Shown here: piece after piece, positions 8,509 through 16,925 of the stretch
Layout: each line of letters begins with the position of its first letter
Numbering within the stretch: position 1 is the first letter of the stretch
Source of the DNA: Saprospiraceae bacterium
GTDB taxonomy: Bacteria > Bacteroidota > Bacteroidia > Chitinophagales > Saprospiraceae
Reading direction: 5' to 3'
Length of the DNA stretch: 64,000 nt
NCBI GenBank assembly: GCA_028280415.1
Contig: JANQLV010000061.1
Location: forward strand, 248,001-312,000
Translations under genes and position numbers: made by a program
Notes under the pieces: model-generated
Database searches by the model: none
Seen by the model: the letters and a program-made list of their open reading frames with translations, nothing else
Told to the model about the DNA's origin: nothing

Positions 8509-9201
8509 CTAGCAGCCTTTGGGATAAAACCAAACATTAGGAAAACCTTCATCATCAAGAATTTTCATCCATCCGTGATAGGTCTTTATTAAATGGTGTG
8601 GTTCTTCACAATAAACACTATTGTATTCTTTTATGACGACTTCTGCCCAAAGTCCCTTTGTCTTGCCCGTTGGCTCAATTTCAAATTGATCTCCTTTTAC
8701 CGTAAGAATCCGGGTGGCATTGATATTTGGCTGTTCCCGGATATTCATTCCATAACTCATGGTAAAAAACGTTCGATTGGGGTCAGACATAAAGCTTATC
8801 CACGGCTGATAGATAAAACCTTCTTTTTGTAATTCTTCTATAGCAATCCAGGAAATTATCTCTCCTTCTCTGTACATTATTTTAAGATGTCCGTCTCGTT
8901 CTTCATGGACAATTAATCCTTGAATTTCATAACCAATAGATATAACGGCTTCATCAGGAATATGCATGCGAGGCCCGCCAAACTTGCCATCTCGCCATAT
9001 AATCGTTCGAGTACCAGGGGCATAAATATTTTCTTCTACTCCAAGGCTTCCTTCTGTTTTTCCATTTGGAGCATCATAAACATTAATTTTTCCATTGCTA
9101 TCATAAGGTAGGCTCAGCACGCCGATACCCCATGCACTATTTTGAGCGGGTAATAATATAGGCAGGATGAGTAAGAGTAGTAGTATTTGAGTTTTCATCA
9201 T
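8509..9201 (-). CDS. Secreted protein with SH3-like regions (230 aa)
   Basis: A signal peptide with a poly-leucine core ends near LPAQNS. Two segments look like bacterial SH3 domains: KINVYDAPNGKTEGSL near residues 38-53, and MNIREQPNINATRILTVKGDQF near the middle of the second half. Such domains bind cell-wall peptides or mediate protein contacts in the periplasm. There is no catalytic domain. It may start at the first or second of two adjacent ATGs. The leader shows no tandem FNR-like operator, and the upstream region (9202-10421) is a 1.2-kb stretch of small ORFs and gene remnants. Confidence 0.7.
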   Translation of the reverse strand: MMKTQILLLLLILPILLPAQNSAWGIGVLSLPYDSNGKINVYDAPNGKTEGSLGVEENIYAPGTRTIIWRDGKFGGPRMHIPDEAVISIGYEIQGLIVHEERDGHLKIMYREGEIISWIAIEELQKEGFIYQPWISFMSDPNRTFFTMSYGMNIREQPNINATRILTVKGDQFEIEPTGKTKGLWAEVVIKEYNSVYCEEPHHLIKTYHGWMKILDDEGFPNVWFYPKGC

Positions 9202-9328
9202 TTCTAAAATTTGGACTTAGAATAGATATGAGAAGAGGAAAGGTTTGAACCTCAAATACACCAGTTGATAGGTCTATGTAATACATTTATTTAAGCAAGC
9301 GATATGCCAAATAGTTGAGAATGCTTTT

Positions 9329-9451
9329 ATGAAAGAAATAAGTATCAAGAACCGCGTGTATATTAATGTTTCACCGGCTTGTTATAGAAGATTTATTAAA
9401 AGAGTCCCGTTAGAGTTTTACGAAAAACTGCTTATGATCAAGCAAGTATGA
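9329..9451 (+). CDS. Possible 40-aa small ORF
   Basis: An ATG-to-TGA frame reads MKEISIKNRVYINVSPACYR and continues with a basic, aliphatic stretch. It could be a small gene, a piece of a decayed one, or chance. There is no promoter or homologue I can point to. It is listed because it lies in an otherwise gene-poor stretch. Confidence 0.2.
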   Translation: MKEISIKNRVYINVSPACYRRFIKRVPLEFYEKLLMIKQV

Positions 9452-9465
9452 AAGCTATTATTCAG

Positions 9466-9627
9466 CTATTCCAAAGAATTTTCCTGAATTTTAAAATAAC
9501 CCTTTTCGAGCCGTTTTTGGAAAAAATTATAGCTCATTTGAATAGGAATATCCACAAAAGGTAATTTGACTTTTACTAGGTCAGGTGTTGCTTCCAAAAT
9601 CTTGACATTAACAGATTGAATTTCCAT
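9466..9627 (-). CDS. Small protein of unknown function (53 aa)
   Basis: An intact ATG-to-TAG frame gives a 53-residue protein beginning MEIQSVNVKILEATPDLVKV, with a second half DIPIQMSYNFFQKRLEKGYF. The composition is that of a real folded small protein: alternating beta-prone residues, then an amphipathic helix with F, L, K and E. No family name is recognised. It is the only intact frame in a stretch of remnants on the same strand, just downstream of the short frame at 9652-9744, with which it may share a transcript. Confidence 0.5.
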   Translation of the reverse strand: MEIQSVNVKILEATPDLVKVKLPFVDIPIQMSYNFFQKRLEKGYFKIQENSLE

Positions 9628-9651
9628 ATCGAACTGGGTTTAATTGGATGC

Positions 9652-9744
9652 TTAAATACCAGGCGCATAATAATATTCGCTGGATGATTCTTTGAATACT
9701 CCATTGAGCATTAAGCTGCCTCCCGAGTCGAATTGATATTGCAA
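9652..9744 (-). other. Short open frame, possibly a small gene or remnant
   Basis: The frame reads QYQFDSGGSLMLNGVFKESS and ends EYYYAPGI. It has an internal ATG (9711) and a possible TTG start (9744), but a stop codon lies only a few codons upstream. The coding character (Gly/Ser turns, aromatic C-terminus) suggests a small protein or the 3' end of a broken gene. It is co-directional with the 53-aa gene, 24 bp upstream of it. Confidence 0.25.
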
Positions 9745-9809
9745 CTGATTATTGATTTTTTAAAACTTACCGCTCTATATATTCAAAACGCTACTTTGGC
9801 TTTTATTAT

Positions 9810-9981
9810 TCAGAACAATATCACTTTAACAATCATCTCCTGGTTTTCGTGAGTTATTTTAAGAGAGGCTGCTTCACCCGGGAGATGTAGGGAGACTACA
9901 CCTTACAAGCATAACAATATGTCTTGGGTTAACATCCACTATAGCTGTGGTATCATGCTTAAGGAGTCTATTATTGTAAAC
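9810..9981 (-). pseudogene. Frameshifted coding remnant, family unknown
   Basis: Two overlapping minus-strand frames give coding-like text that joins with one frameshift: VYNNRLLKHDTTAIVDVNPR from 9981 downwards, then VVSLHLPGEAASLKITHENQ to a stop at 9810-9812. Neither frame has a start codon of its own. The second piece has an LPG motif as in small heat-shock proteins, but the order relative to the next remnant is wrong for one gene. The family is unresolved. Confidence 0.3.
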
Positions 9982-10234
9982 GTTTTAAAGCAGCCAAAGT
10001 TCTCTCTTTGACTACTTCTTTCCTTGGGAGAATCAAGGCTACTTATCATCAGTGTAAATTGTTCCGGCCCGGGGATTGTTTCCTGTTCAATTATTGAGGC
10101 TAAATGCCTATTGAAAGATGAATAGAAAAACTCTCTTTGATATAGATTGTTTTATTTTTTTCTTGTGTCTTGTTTTTAACTTCGCTTTTAATAGCAATGA
10201 TGCTATTGGATAATCGAATTTGGAAATTGCCTTT
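9971..10234 (-). pseudogene. Degenerate small heat-shock protein (Hsp20) remnant
   Basis: Three minus-strand frames in succession resemble the parts of an Hsp20 alpha-crystallin domain. Frame 1 (10234-10100) reads KGNFQIRLSNSIIAIKSEVK then KTIYIKESFS, similar to the start of the domain in the intact Hsp20 at 22882 (EDFKIEVENGVLLISAETK and YTRKEFDF). Frame 2 (10148-9939) reads REFFYSSFNRHL, similar to KEFDFRSFKRSFWL. Frame 3 (10042-9971) reads VALILPRKEVVKERTL, similar to the conserved IPK tail. No single frame spans the region and stops interrupt each one. I infer a decayed paralogue; a profile search would settle it. Confidence 0.45.
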
Positions 10235-10487
10235 TTATATTCAGAACAATGCTTAGAGAGCTAATTAGCCTTGGGTTTCAATGGCTATGCCACTGTTTTA
10301 TAAGTATAATCTGTTCGGAAAATAGTAGTTTGCAGCTTCTTCATGCTAAAACTTAAGACATGAAGGCTATAAGCGTTTTTTAAGGATAAAACAAAACCTG
10401 ATAAGCTCCTTAGGGACTTAAATGGATTTTCTAGTTGAAGTTGAGACCAGGGTTCATTTTCAACTAAAAAATAAAACTAAACGAAAT

Positions 10488-11651
10488 ATGGTTCTTGCGG
10501 GATTAAATATAAATCTCTACGCTTTTGTGATAATGGGCTTTGTTATCATATTATTTGGCAGTCTTTTGCGCTATCTCAAACAGCCCTACATCGTTGCTTA
10601 TATTTTTGCCGGCATCTTATTAGGGGATTATGGTTTTGAGATCATCACCAATAAAGACCTGATTGATGCTTTCGGAGAGATTGGATTGGTGCTACTGTTG
10701 TTTTTTATAGGAATGGAAATTAGCTTGCCGGATCTGGTAAAAAACTGGAAGGTTTCGACTGTTGGGACACTATTACAAATACTGGTAAGTATTGGCTTTG
10801 TAAGTCTCATTGGGCTGTACTTTAGCTGGCCTACTGCGCGAATTATTACGATAGGTTTTATGATTAGCCTCAGTAGTTCGGCGGTAGTAATTAAGCTATT
10901 ACAAGATACAGGTGAGATTAATAGCTCGGTTGGACGAAACGTGATCAGTATTTTGTTAATGCAGGACATCCTCATTGTTCCTATGCTGATTACAACAAAT
11001 TATCTCGGAGGACATGCCCCAACTTTTCAAGAGTCTATTTTGCAAATTATAGGAGGTGTGCTTATTATCGGGACCATCGTCTGGATATGGAGAAAGAAAC
11101 ATATTACATTGCCTTTTGGGAAGCGATTTGAAAAGGATCATGAGCTACAGGTTTTTGCGGCGATGGTAGTTTGTTTTGGTTTTGCCATCATAACTGCATT
11201 TTTTGGCCTTTCCGCGGCCCTGGGAGCATTTGTAGGCGGGATGGTCATACACGCTGCCCGTTCAACCCAATGGTTTCACGAAAGTTTGCATTCTTTCCGC
11301 GTGATGTTTGTAGCGGTATTTTTTGTTTCGATCGGAATGTTAATCGATTTGAATTTTATTGTTGAAAACTGGAAAATGGTACTGGCAATTATTGTCATCG
11401 TATATCTGAGTAATCATTTTATTAATGCGGCGGTTCTGCACTATTTTGGAAGAAACTGGAAAAAAAGCTTTTATGGAGGTGCCATGCTCGCGCAAATAGG
11501 AGAGTTGAGCTTTGTCCTTGGCGCAAGTGCTTTTGCCGCAGAAATCATTACAGAATTCACCTATCAATTAATGATTGTGGTGATTTCCTTAACACTTCTG
11601 ATTAGTCCGTTTTGGATATCACTGACAAAGTGGATGCTCGGTAAAAAATGA
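10488..11651 (+). CDS. CPA2-family Na+(K+)/H+ antiporter (387 aa)
   Basis: The product has about a dozen hydrophobic segments and the CPA2 signatures: QPYIVAYIFAGILLGDYG in the second segment, IGLVLLLFFIGMEIS, and SLSSSAVVIKLLQD, followed by FGLSAALGAFVGGMVI. This is the KefB/GerN-type exchanger fold. It ends after the membrane domain (WMLGKK) without a TrkA-N nucleotide-binding tail. I chose the ATG at 10488; an ATG at 10422 would add a charged 22-residue tail unusual for the family. It probably exports Na+ or K+ in exchange for H+. It is followed by an aldehyde dehydrogenase gene. Confidence 0.9.
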   Translation: MVLAGLNINLYAFVIMGFVIILFGSLLRYLKQPYIVAYIFAGILLGDYGFEIITNKDLIDAFGEIGLVLLLFFIGMEISLPDLVKNWKVSTVGTLLQILVSIGFVSLIGLYFSWPTARIITIGFMISLSSSAVVIKLLQDTGEINSSVGRNVISILLMQDILIVPMLITTNYLGGHAPTFQESILQIIGGVLIIGTIVWIWRKKHITLPFGKRFEKDHELQVFAAMVVCFGFAIITAFFGLSAALGAFVGGMVIHAARSTQWFHESLHSFRVMFVAVFFVSIGMLIDLNFIVENWKMVLAIIVIVYLSNHFINAAVLHYFGRNWKKSFYGGAMLAQIGELSFVLGASAFAAEIITEFTYQLMIVVISLTLLISPFWISLTKWMLGKK

Positions 11652-11739
11652 AAAAAACAATAGATCAGAACTAATCCAAAAATGGTTGACAGGCTTTGTA
11701 CAGCGCTCGAAAAATCATTTATTAAACGATATTTAAAAT

Positions 11740-13113
11740 ATGGGGATTAAAATCACGAGCCCGGTTAACGGTGAGATCATAACAAAAGACCTGGAAAAAA
11801 TGGAGGATGATGAAGTCCGCAGGATTATTGAATATGCGGATATGGTCAGCAAGAAATGGCGAACTGATCAGCTTGATTTCAGGGAAGGTATAATGCGAAA
11901 AGCAGCTAATGTATTAAGTACAAATCGGGAAAATTATGCACGTCTTATCACCCAGGAAATGGGAAAACCAATTTTGGAAGCCAAAGCTGAAATTGACAAA
12001 TGTGTCTGGGTTTGTGAGTACTATGCGGAGCATAGCCGTCTGTTTTTACAACCGGATATCATCAAAACATCTGCCAGGAAAAGTATGGTAGTATATCAAC
12101 CCCTGGGGCTTATTCTGGCTGTTATGCCCTGGAACTTTCCCTTTTGGCAAGTTTTCAGATTCGCGGCTCCTGCTCTGATGGCTGGCAATGGGGCGGTTCT
12201 GAAGCATGCCTCCAATGTCCCGGGTTGTGCCATGGCGATTCAGCATATCCTGGAAGAAGCTGGCGTTCCGAAAGGACTTTTTTCTACTTTGTTGATTGAT
12301 AGCAAACAGGTAGAAGCTGTTATCAGGCATCCGAAAATAAAAGCGGTAACACTTACCGGAAGTGAGCTGGCGGGAAGTGCCGTTGCTTCCCTTGCCGGCA
12401 AGCATATTAAGAAAACGGTACTTGAGCTGGGCGGGAGTGATCCTTACCTGATTCTTAAAGATGCAGATATAGAACATGCCGCAGAAGTGTGTAAAAATAG
12501 TCGTCTCATTAATTCCGGACAAAGTTGTATTGGTGCAAAACGGATCATTGTGGTCAGGGAAGTATACGATGCTTTTTTAGAAGTATTTACAAAAAAAATG
12601 CAATCGGTTAAACTTGGTGATCCTTTCGAAACCGATACGGAAATCGGTCCTATGGCTAGGTTCGATCTACGGGATGAATTACACGAACAGGTTTTAAAAA
12701 GTATTAAATCCGGAGCAAAATGTATTCTTGGGGGAGCAATCCCTGCTTTGCAAGGAGCTTACTATCCCGCTACCATTCTTGTGAATGTGGGCCCGGGAAT
12801 GCCCGCTTACGAGGAAGAGTTATTTGGTCCTGTAGCTGCAATAATCAGAGCTAAGGATGAAGCGGATGCGATTCGTATTGCCAATGATTCCGAGTTTGGA
12901 CTTGGTGCAGCTATTTTTACGCAAGATTTGGAAAGAGGAGAGTATATTGCCCGGGAAAAAATCGAAGCGGGTGCTTGTTTTGTGAATGAACTGGTAAAAT
13001 CCGACCCTCGATTACCATTTGGCGGGGTCAAAAAAAGTGGATACGGCCGGGAGCTTTCCAGGCTTGGAATCAAAGAGTTCGTAAATGCCAAAACTGTTTA
13101 TATAAATGCCTAA
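11740..13113 (+). CDS. NAD(P)-dependent aldehyde dehydrogenase, succinate-semialdehyde type (457 aa)
   Basis: A full-length ALDH: MPWNFPFWQVFRFAAPALMAGN is the conserved cofactor-site entry, followed by Lys in VLKHASNVP, general base Glu in VLELGGSDPYL and catalytic Cys in NSGQSCIGAKR. The C-terminal ELFGPVAAI and LPFGGVKKSGYGRELS motifs follow. The short length and the SGQSC variant fit the succinate-semialdehyde dehydrogenase (GabD/Sad-like) subgroup, which feeds succinate into the TCA cycle. Exact substrate is inference. It stands alone, after the antiporter and ahead of an MscS channel. Confidence 0.92.
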   Translation: MGIKITSPVNGEIITKDLEKMEDDEVRRIIEYADMVSKKWRTDQLDFREGIMRKAANVLSTNRENYARLITQEMGKPILEAKAEIDKCVWVCEYYAEHSRLFLQPDIIKTSARKSMVVYQPLGLILAVMPWNFPFWQVFRFAAPALMAGNGAVLKHASNVPGCAMAIQHILEEAGVPKGLFSTLLIDSKQVEAVIRHPKIKAVTLTGSELAGSAVASLAGKHIKKTVLELGGSDPYLILKDADIEHAAEVCKNSRLINSGQSCIGAKRIIVVREVYDAFLEVFTKKMQSVKLGDPFETDTEIGPMARFDLRDELHEQVLKSIKSGAKCILGGAIPALQGAYYPATILVNVGPGMPAYEEELFGPVAAIIRAKDEADAIRIANDSEFGLGAAIFTQDLERGEYIAREKIEAGACFVNELVKSDPRLPFGGVKKSGYGRELSRLGIKEFVNAKTVYINA

Positions 13114-13254
13114 TCAGTATTAAAACTACCTGGACAGGTGAGTTATAGAAAGACTATGAAGTTCATTTTTAGCCATATTACTACTATTAGTGATATGGTT
13201 TCCTTTTTATATTGGGATATAAAGTTTAGAATATAAAAGGTAATTACAACTTTA

Positions 13255-14109
13255 ATGAATAAGAATATTATGTATATCATCATTTTTATCAGCATTATCC
13301 TGGTCACGATCCTGATTGCTTTTTTGATTAATCGGTTTTTTCGTCGATTGATTAAAAAGTCGACAGAAGAAATGAAGAACGATCCGACGAATTACCTCTT
13401 TTTGAGGCATATCGTAACGGTTCTTATTTATATAATCGGCTTTAGCATTGCTATCTACTCTGTCCCGGATTTACGTACCCTGGCTAGTTCCTTATTAGCA
13501 GGTGCAGGTATACTGGCAGTAGCGGTTGGCTTTGCGTCGCAACATGCACTTAGCAATATCATAAGTGGAATTTTTATTGTGATCTTTAAACCATTTCGTG
13601 TCAATGATCGCTTACGAGTCCGAACATTGGATGGTATTGTTGAAGATATTACTTTGCGCCATACGGTAATTCGTGATTTTGAAAACAAACGCATCCTGAT
13701 CCCGAATGCAGTAATCAGTGATGAAGTGATCATTAATTCTGATTTTGCTGAAGATAAAATTTGTAAATGGATAGAAGTAGGGATCAGTTTTGATAGCGAT
13801 ATTGATAAAGCAAAGGAAATTATGAGATCGGAAGCGATGCATCATCCACTGGCTATTGACGCCCGGACACCCGAGCAAATTGCAGCGGGAACTCCGATGA
13901 TAACAGTTAGGGTACTTAGTCTGGGAGAAAGTTCCGTCAATCTGCGAGCCTGGGTATGGGCCAAAGACTCTCCCGATGGATTTGTACTCAGTTGTGATCT
14001 ATACGAGAGCATAAAAAAACGTTTTGATCGGGAAGGGATCGAGATTCCATTTCCGCATCGCACCTTGTTTCATAAAAATAATTGGACCAGCACCGGGAAA
14101 GAACAATAA
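13255..14109 (+). CDS. Small-conductance mechanosensitive channel, MscS family (284 aa)
   Basis: Three membrane segments are visible: one at the N-terminus, one near residues 50-70, and the pore helix around LRTLASSLLAGAGILAVAVGFASQHALSNIISGIFI, which has the Ala/Gly pattern of MscS TM3. The cytosolic beta domain follows with FRVNDRLRV, ITLRHTVIRDFENKRILIPNAVIS and a C-terminal domain ending IEIPFPHRT. It releases osmolytes on hypo-osmotic shock. There is no tandem FNR-like operator upstream. Confidence 0.95.
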   Translation: MNKNIMYIIIFISIILVTILIAFLINRFFRRLIKKSTEEMKNDPTNYLFLRHIVTVLIYIIGFSIAIYSVPDLRTLASSLLAGAGILAVAVGFASQHALSNIISGIFIVIFKPFRVNDRLRVRTLDGIVEDITLRHTVIRDFENKRILIPNAVISDEVIINSDFAEDKICKWIEVGISFDSDIDKAKEIMRSEAMHHPLAIDARTPEQIAAGTPMITVRVLSLGESSVNLRAWVWAKDSPDGFVLSCDLYESIKKRFDREGIEIPFPHRTLFHKNNWTSTGKEQ

Positions 14110-14284
14110 GATAGAAAAGGGTTTTCCGTCCGGTTCTGTTATTTTTATCGGAAAGCCAGCAACGAAAGTAAGCTGGAAGAACCGGATAGAAGTATTCCCG
14201 GAGGGATGAAAAGCGAATAGAACAGCTGAATGCTAATAATCATTAGCAACTCTTTTACGATATATCAGCACAACAAAAGTGTCA

Positions 14285-14366
14285 GGTATTTGGGTTTAGA
14301 TGTTCCGGGCCCCTCAATGCATAAGACCCGATACCTGAAACAACTTGGTGCCTAAACCCCAATACC
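14285..14366. repeat. Intergenic inverted-repeat element, copy 1
   Basis: GGTATTTGGGTTTAG (14285-14299) and CTAAACCCCAATACC (14352-14366) pair with one mismatch around a GC-rich loop. Downstream, CTTTAAAGC and GCTAAAATCCGGGATAA are shared with the second copy near 19330-19420. Both copies lie between convergent genes, just before the stop codon of the minus-strand gene. It may be a bidirectional terminator or a REP-like element. The rest of the 338-bp gap (14110-14447) shows nothing else. Confidence 0.55.
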
Positions 14367-14447
14367 TTTTTCATGGAACTTTAAAGCGCTTAATATTCTA
14401 TAATTCCTTTTAGAGATGCTAAAATCCGGGATAACTCATGCTTTGTT

Positions 14448-15362
14448 CTATAGAGAGAAAGCGACCAGTCGCTCGAACTTCTTAACCCGGGCATTAATTT
14501 CCGAAGCGCGCAGGGATTTTAATCTTCCAATGCTAAACGCTTCTACGCAAAAGGAAGCCATAGCTGAACCATAGATAACAGCGCGTTTCATGTTTTCAAA
14601 ACTGGTACTGCCCGATTTGGCAATATATCCCATGAATCCACCGGCAAAGGTATCTCCGGCACCAGTTGGATCATAAACTTCGGCAAGGGGTAAAGCCGGA
14701 GCATAAAACATTTTATTGTCGGAAAAGAGTAGCGCTCCATGTTCTCCCTTTTTGATCACCAGAAATTTTGGCCCCATTTTATGAATTTCTTTAGCCGCTT
14801 TTACCAGAGAATATTCTCCGGACAACTGGCGGGCTTCTTCGTCATTGATGATCAGGATATCTACTTGCTTGATAGTTTTTTTCAATGAATCGAGTGCCAC
14901 ATCCATCCAGAAATTCATAGTATCCATAGCAATCAATTTAGGGCGTTTTCTCATTTGCTTGATCACTTTCAGTTGGATTTCCGGTGTAAGATTCCCCAGC
15001 ATTAAATACTTGGCGCTGCGTAGACGAAGCGGAACTTTAGGCTTGAAATCCGCCAGTACATTGAGGTCGGTAACCAGTGTATCTCTTTTATTCATATTAT
15101 CATGGTACCTCCCTGCCCAGTAAAAAGATTTTTCTCCTGGCTTGATTTCCAAACCATCCAGATTAATTCCTCTTTTTTTCATGTATTTCAGTTCTTCTTC
15201 CGGAAAATCATCGCCCACAACAGAAACGATTCCCTGATCTTTTGTGAAATACGAAGCGGCCAAACTAATATAGGTAGCAGCACCACCTACAACCATGTCC
15301 GCTTTCCCAAACGGTGTTTCAATACTATCAAAAGCAACGGTTCCAACCGTAACTAAGCTCAT
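14448..15362 (-). CDS. PfkB-family carbohydrate/nucleoside kinase (304 aa)
   Basis: The C-terminal PfkB signature with catalytic Asp is clear: YDPTGAGDTFAGGFMGYIA (about residues 222-240). The N-terminal substrate region shows TFGKADMVVGGAATYISLAAS, and NDEEARQLSG is the second PfkB signature region. It phosphorylates a sugar or nucleoside with ATP in the cytosol. Members of this sub-group are annotated variously as adenosine, ribose or fructose kinase; I cannot decide between them. It stands alone between an inverted-repeat element and the divergent tRNA-Asn promoter. Confidence 0.88.
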   Translation of the reverse strand: MSLVTVGTVAFDSIETPFGKADMVVGGAATYISLAASYFTKDQGIVSVVGDDFPEEELKYMKKRGINLDGLEIKPGEKSFYWAGRYHDNMNKRDTLVTDLNVLADFKPKVPLRLRSAKYLMLGNLTPEIQLKVIKQMRKRPKLIAMDTMNFWMDVALDSLKKTIKQVDILIINDEEARQLSGEYSLVKAAKEIHKMGPKFLVIKKGEHGALLFSDNKMFYAPALPLAEVYDPTGAGDTFAGGFMGYIAKSGSTSFENMKRAVIYGSAMASFCVEAFSIGRLKSLRASEINARVKKFERLVAFSL

Positions 15363-15405
15363 ATTCTTAGGGTTTTAAAAAGTTCAAAAAAAATATGCAC
15401 AAAGA

Positions 15406-15436
15406 TTGCACTTTTTTTTTGAATAATATATCTTTG
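15406..15436 (+). promoter_or_regulatory. Housekeeping-type promoter of tRNA-Asn
   Basis: TTG at 15406-15408 and TATCTTTG at 15429-15436, separated by 20 bp, match the Bacteroidota sigma-A consensus (TTG, spacer 19-20, TAnnTTTG). The tRNA begins 34 bp downstream. Confidence 0.8.
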
Positions 15437-15469
15437 CACTCGCCTTATGAAAGATAAGGTATTAAATAT

Positions 15470-15543
15470 GCTTCCTTAGCTCAGCTGGTTAGAGCATCTG
15501 ACTGTTAATCAGAGGGTCCAAGGTTCAAGTCCTTGAGGAAGCG
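15470..15543 (+). tRNA. tRNA-Asn (anticodon GTT)
   Basis: A complete cloverleaf can be folded: acceptor GCTTCCT/AGGAAGC, D-arm GCTC/GAGC, anticodon stem TCTGA/TCAGA with loop CTGTTAA (anticodon GTT), T-stem CAAGG/CCTTG with loop TTCAAGT, and discriminator G. The 3' CCA is not encoded. Confidence 0.97.
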
Positions 15544-15547
15544 CATC

Positions 15548-15590
15548 AAACCGCAAGTTGTCTTTTCTGACTTCTTGCGGTTTTGTTTTT
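15548..15590 (+). terminator. Intrinsic terminator after tRNA-Asn
   Basis: AAACCGCAAG (15548-15557) pairs with CTTGCGGTTT (15574-15583), followed by a T-rich run (TTGTTTTT). It lies 5 bp after the tRNA. Confidence 0.85.
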
Positions 15591-15636
15591 CATTTTCCTT
15601 TCGTACTTTTCCAGCTTAAATGAAGCCTTTTCCCCA

Positions 15637-15702
15637 TTGATAAAAATCATCTTATTACTTGATCAAAATCAGAGTTCCTGCTTTTTTCAAAGGCTTATTT
15701 TG
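15637..15702 (+). promoter_or_regulatory. Tandem FNR-like operator and promoter of the HMA-USP-USP operon
   Basis: TTGATAAAAATCAT (15637-15650) and TTGATCAAAATCAG (15659-15672) have centres 22 bp apart. The -7 box TTATTTTG (15695-15702) is centred 33 bp after the proximal site. The predicted leader before the ATG at 15714 is very short. Confidence 0.85.
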
Positions 15703-15713
15703 TATTAAAAACA

Positions 15714-15983
15714 ATGGGGCAGGAAATTATAAAAGTAGATAATTTAAAATGTGGTGGTTGCGCCAATTCTGTTATTAGAGCGTTTCAGGCTGTAAAGGAT
15801 GTTTCAACTGTAAATGTTGATCCCGAGTCAGGCACAGTTGAAATTAACTATGAAAAGGCGGGGCGACGAGAAGAATATATCAAATTACTTTCTAAATTGG
15901 GATATCCCGAAGCAGGGACATCTACTCTGTTGCAAAAAGGGAAATCTTATATCAGTTGTGCGGTAGGCCGAATTAAAAAATAA
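15714..15983 (+). CDS. Heavy-metal-associated (HMA) domain protein (89 aa)
   Basis: The N-terminal 65 residues form an HMA (ferredoxin-like) domain with the metal-binding motif CGGC (Cys13, Cys16) in VDNLKCGGCANSV, as in CopZ/Atx1 metallochaperones. A short C-terminal tail contains another Cys (SYISCAVGRIKK). It probably carries Cu(I) or another soft metal, but no P1B-type ATPase is nearby. It is the first gene of an operon with two USP genes, driven by a tandem FNR-like promoter; this ties a metal carrier to the stress regulon. Confidence 0.88.
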   Translation: MGQEIIKVDNLKCGGCANSVIRAFQAVKDVSTVNVDPESGTVEINYEKAGRREEYIKLLSKLGYPEAGTSTLLQKGKSYISCAVGRIKK

Positions 15984-16046
15984 AGCTTTCTCGTTTTATA
16001 TGACAAGCCTGTTATCTGAACTATTTGAAATTTCATTTTTACTATT

Positions 16047-16889
16047 ATGAAAAATATACTCCTTCCTACAGATTTCTCTTCTGTGGCCAAGAATGCATAT
16101 CTCTACGCTAGGGACCTGGCTACTTATATCGATGCTCAATTAAAAGTAGTCAATATTTGCTATCCGGATAAGGATACGATCGGAGGTTTTATTCCTTCCA
16201 CAGATGATTTAATCAAACATCAGCAAAAGCAACTGGATTCGTTCGTAGGTACTGTTCAGGAGACCTCACTGGAGGGAGTTGTTGAAACAGCGATGGTAGA
16301 AACCGAGGTGATTATCGGTTTTCCAAAAGAGGAAATCCAGAAACTTTCTTCGCAGGAGGAAGTGGACTTAATTATAATGGGAACAACGGGGAGTGGGAGT
16401 AATCGAATCAGCAAAATGATTGGAAGTGTTTCCAGCGGCGTTGCTCAAAAGGCAAATTGTCCGGTTTTGCTTGTTCCACCGGAAGCTTCATTCGAAGGAA
16501 TCAAAAATATGCTCTATGCTGGTAATTATGAATCTGCCAAAGGACAGGTGTTGAATGATATTTCGGAATTAGCCGAAAAGTTTGAAGCCGATATACATCT
16601 GGTACATATAGCTAAAGAAGCATCTTTAGGCACAAATCCGATTCAGGAAGTAGTGCTTGAAAGACTATTTAAGAAAGTTGCTCCTGAGCTGAAATTTGAA
16701 TTCCATACAATGGCCAGCGAAAAAGTTTGGGAAGGTTTGGATAAATATGCTCGGACGAACGATATAGATCTTATAGTTCTGGTCACCCGACAGAGAAGCT
16801 TTTGGGAAAGCCTGAGTCATAAGAGCCTGACCAGAAAGATGATCTTCTATAGTGAAGTGCCACTACTGGTTATGCATACGGATAAATAA
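16047..16889 (+). CDS. Universal stress protein, two UspA domains (280 aa)
   Basis: Start MKNILLPTDFSSVAKNA is the conserved first strand. The ATP-binding loop of domain 1 is MGTTGSGSNRISKMIGSVSSG, which fits G-2x-G-9x-G-S. Domain 2 ends VPLLVMHTDK, with a degenerate loop (TRQRSFWESLSHKS). It lies 63 bp after the HMA gene with no promoter signature of its own, and 36 bp before the next USP, so all three are probably one transcript. It is closely similar in layout to the USP at 1820. Confidence 0.95.
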   Translation: MKNILLPTDFSSVAKNAYLYARDLATYIDAQLKVVNICYPDKDTIGGFIPSTDDLIKHQQKQLDSFVGTVQETSLEGVVETAMVETEVIIGFPKEEIQKLSSQEEVDLIIMGTTGSGSNRISKMIGSVSSGVAQKANCPVLLVPPEASFEGIKNMLYAGNYESAKGQVLNDISELAEKFEADIHLVHIAKEASLGTNPIQEVVLERLFKKVAPELKFEFHTMASEKVWEGLDKYARTNDIDLIVLVTRQRSFWESLSHKSLTRKMIFYSEVPLLVMHTDK

Positions 16890-16925
16890 AACTGTTTTCC
16901 TCTTTTAATCATATAAAATCAGGCA

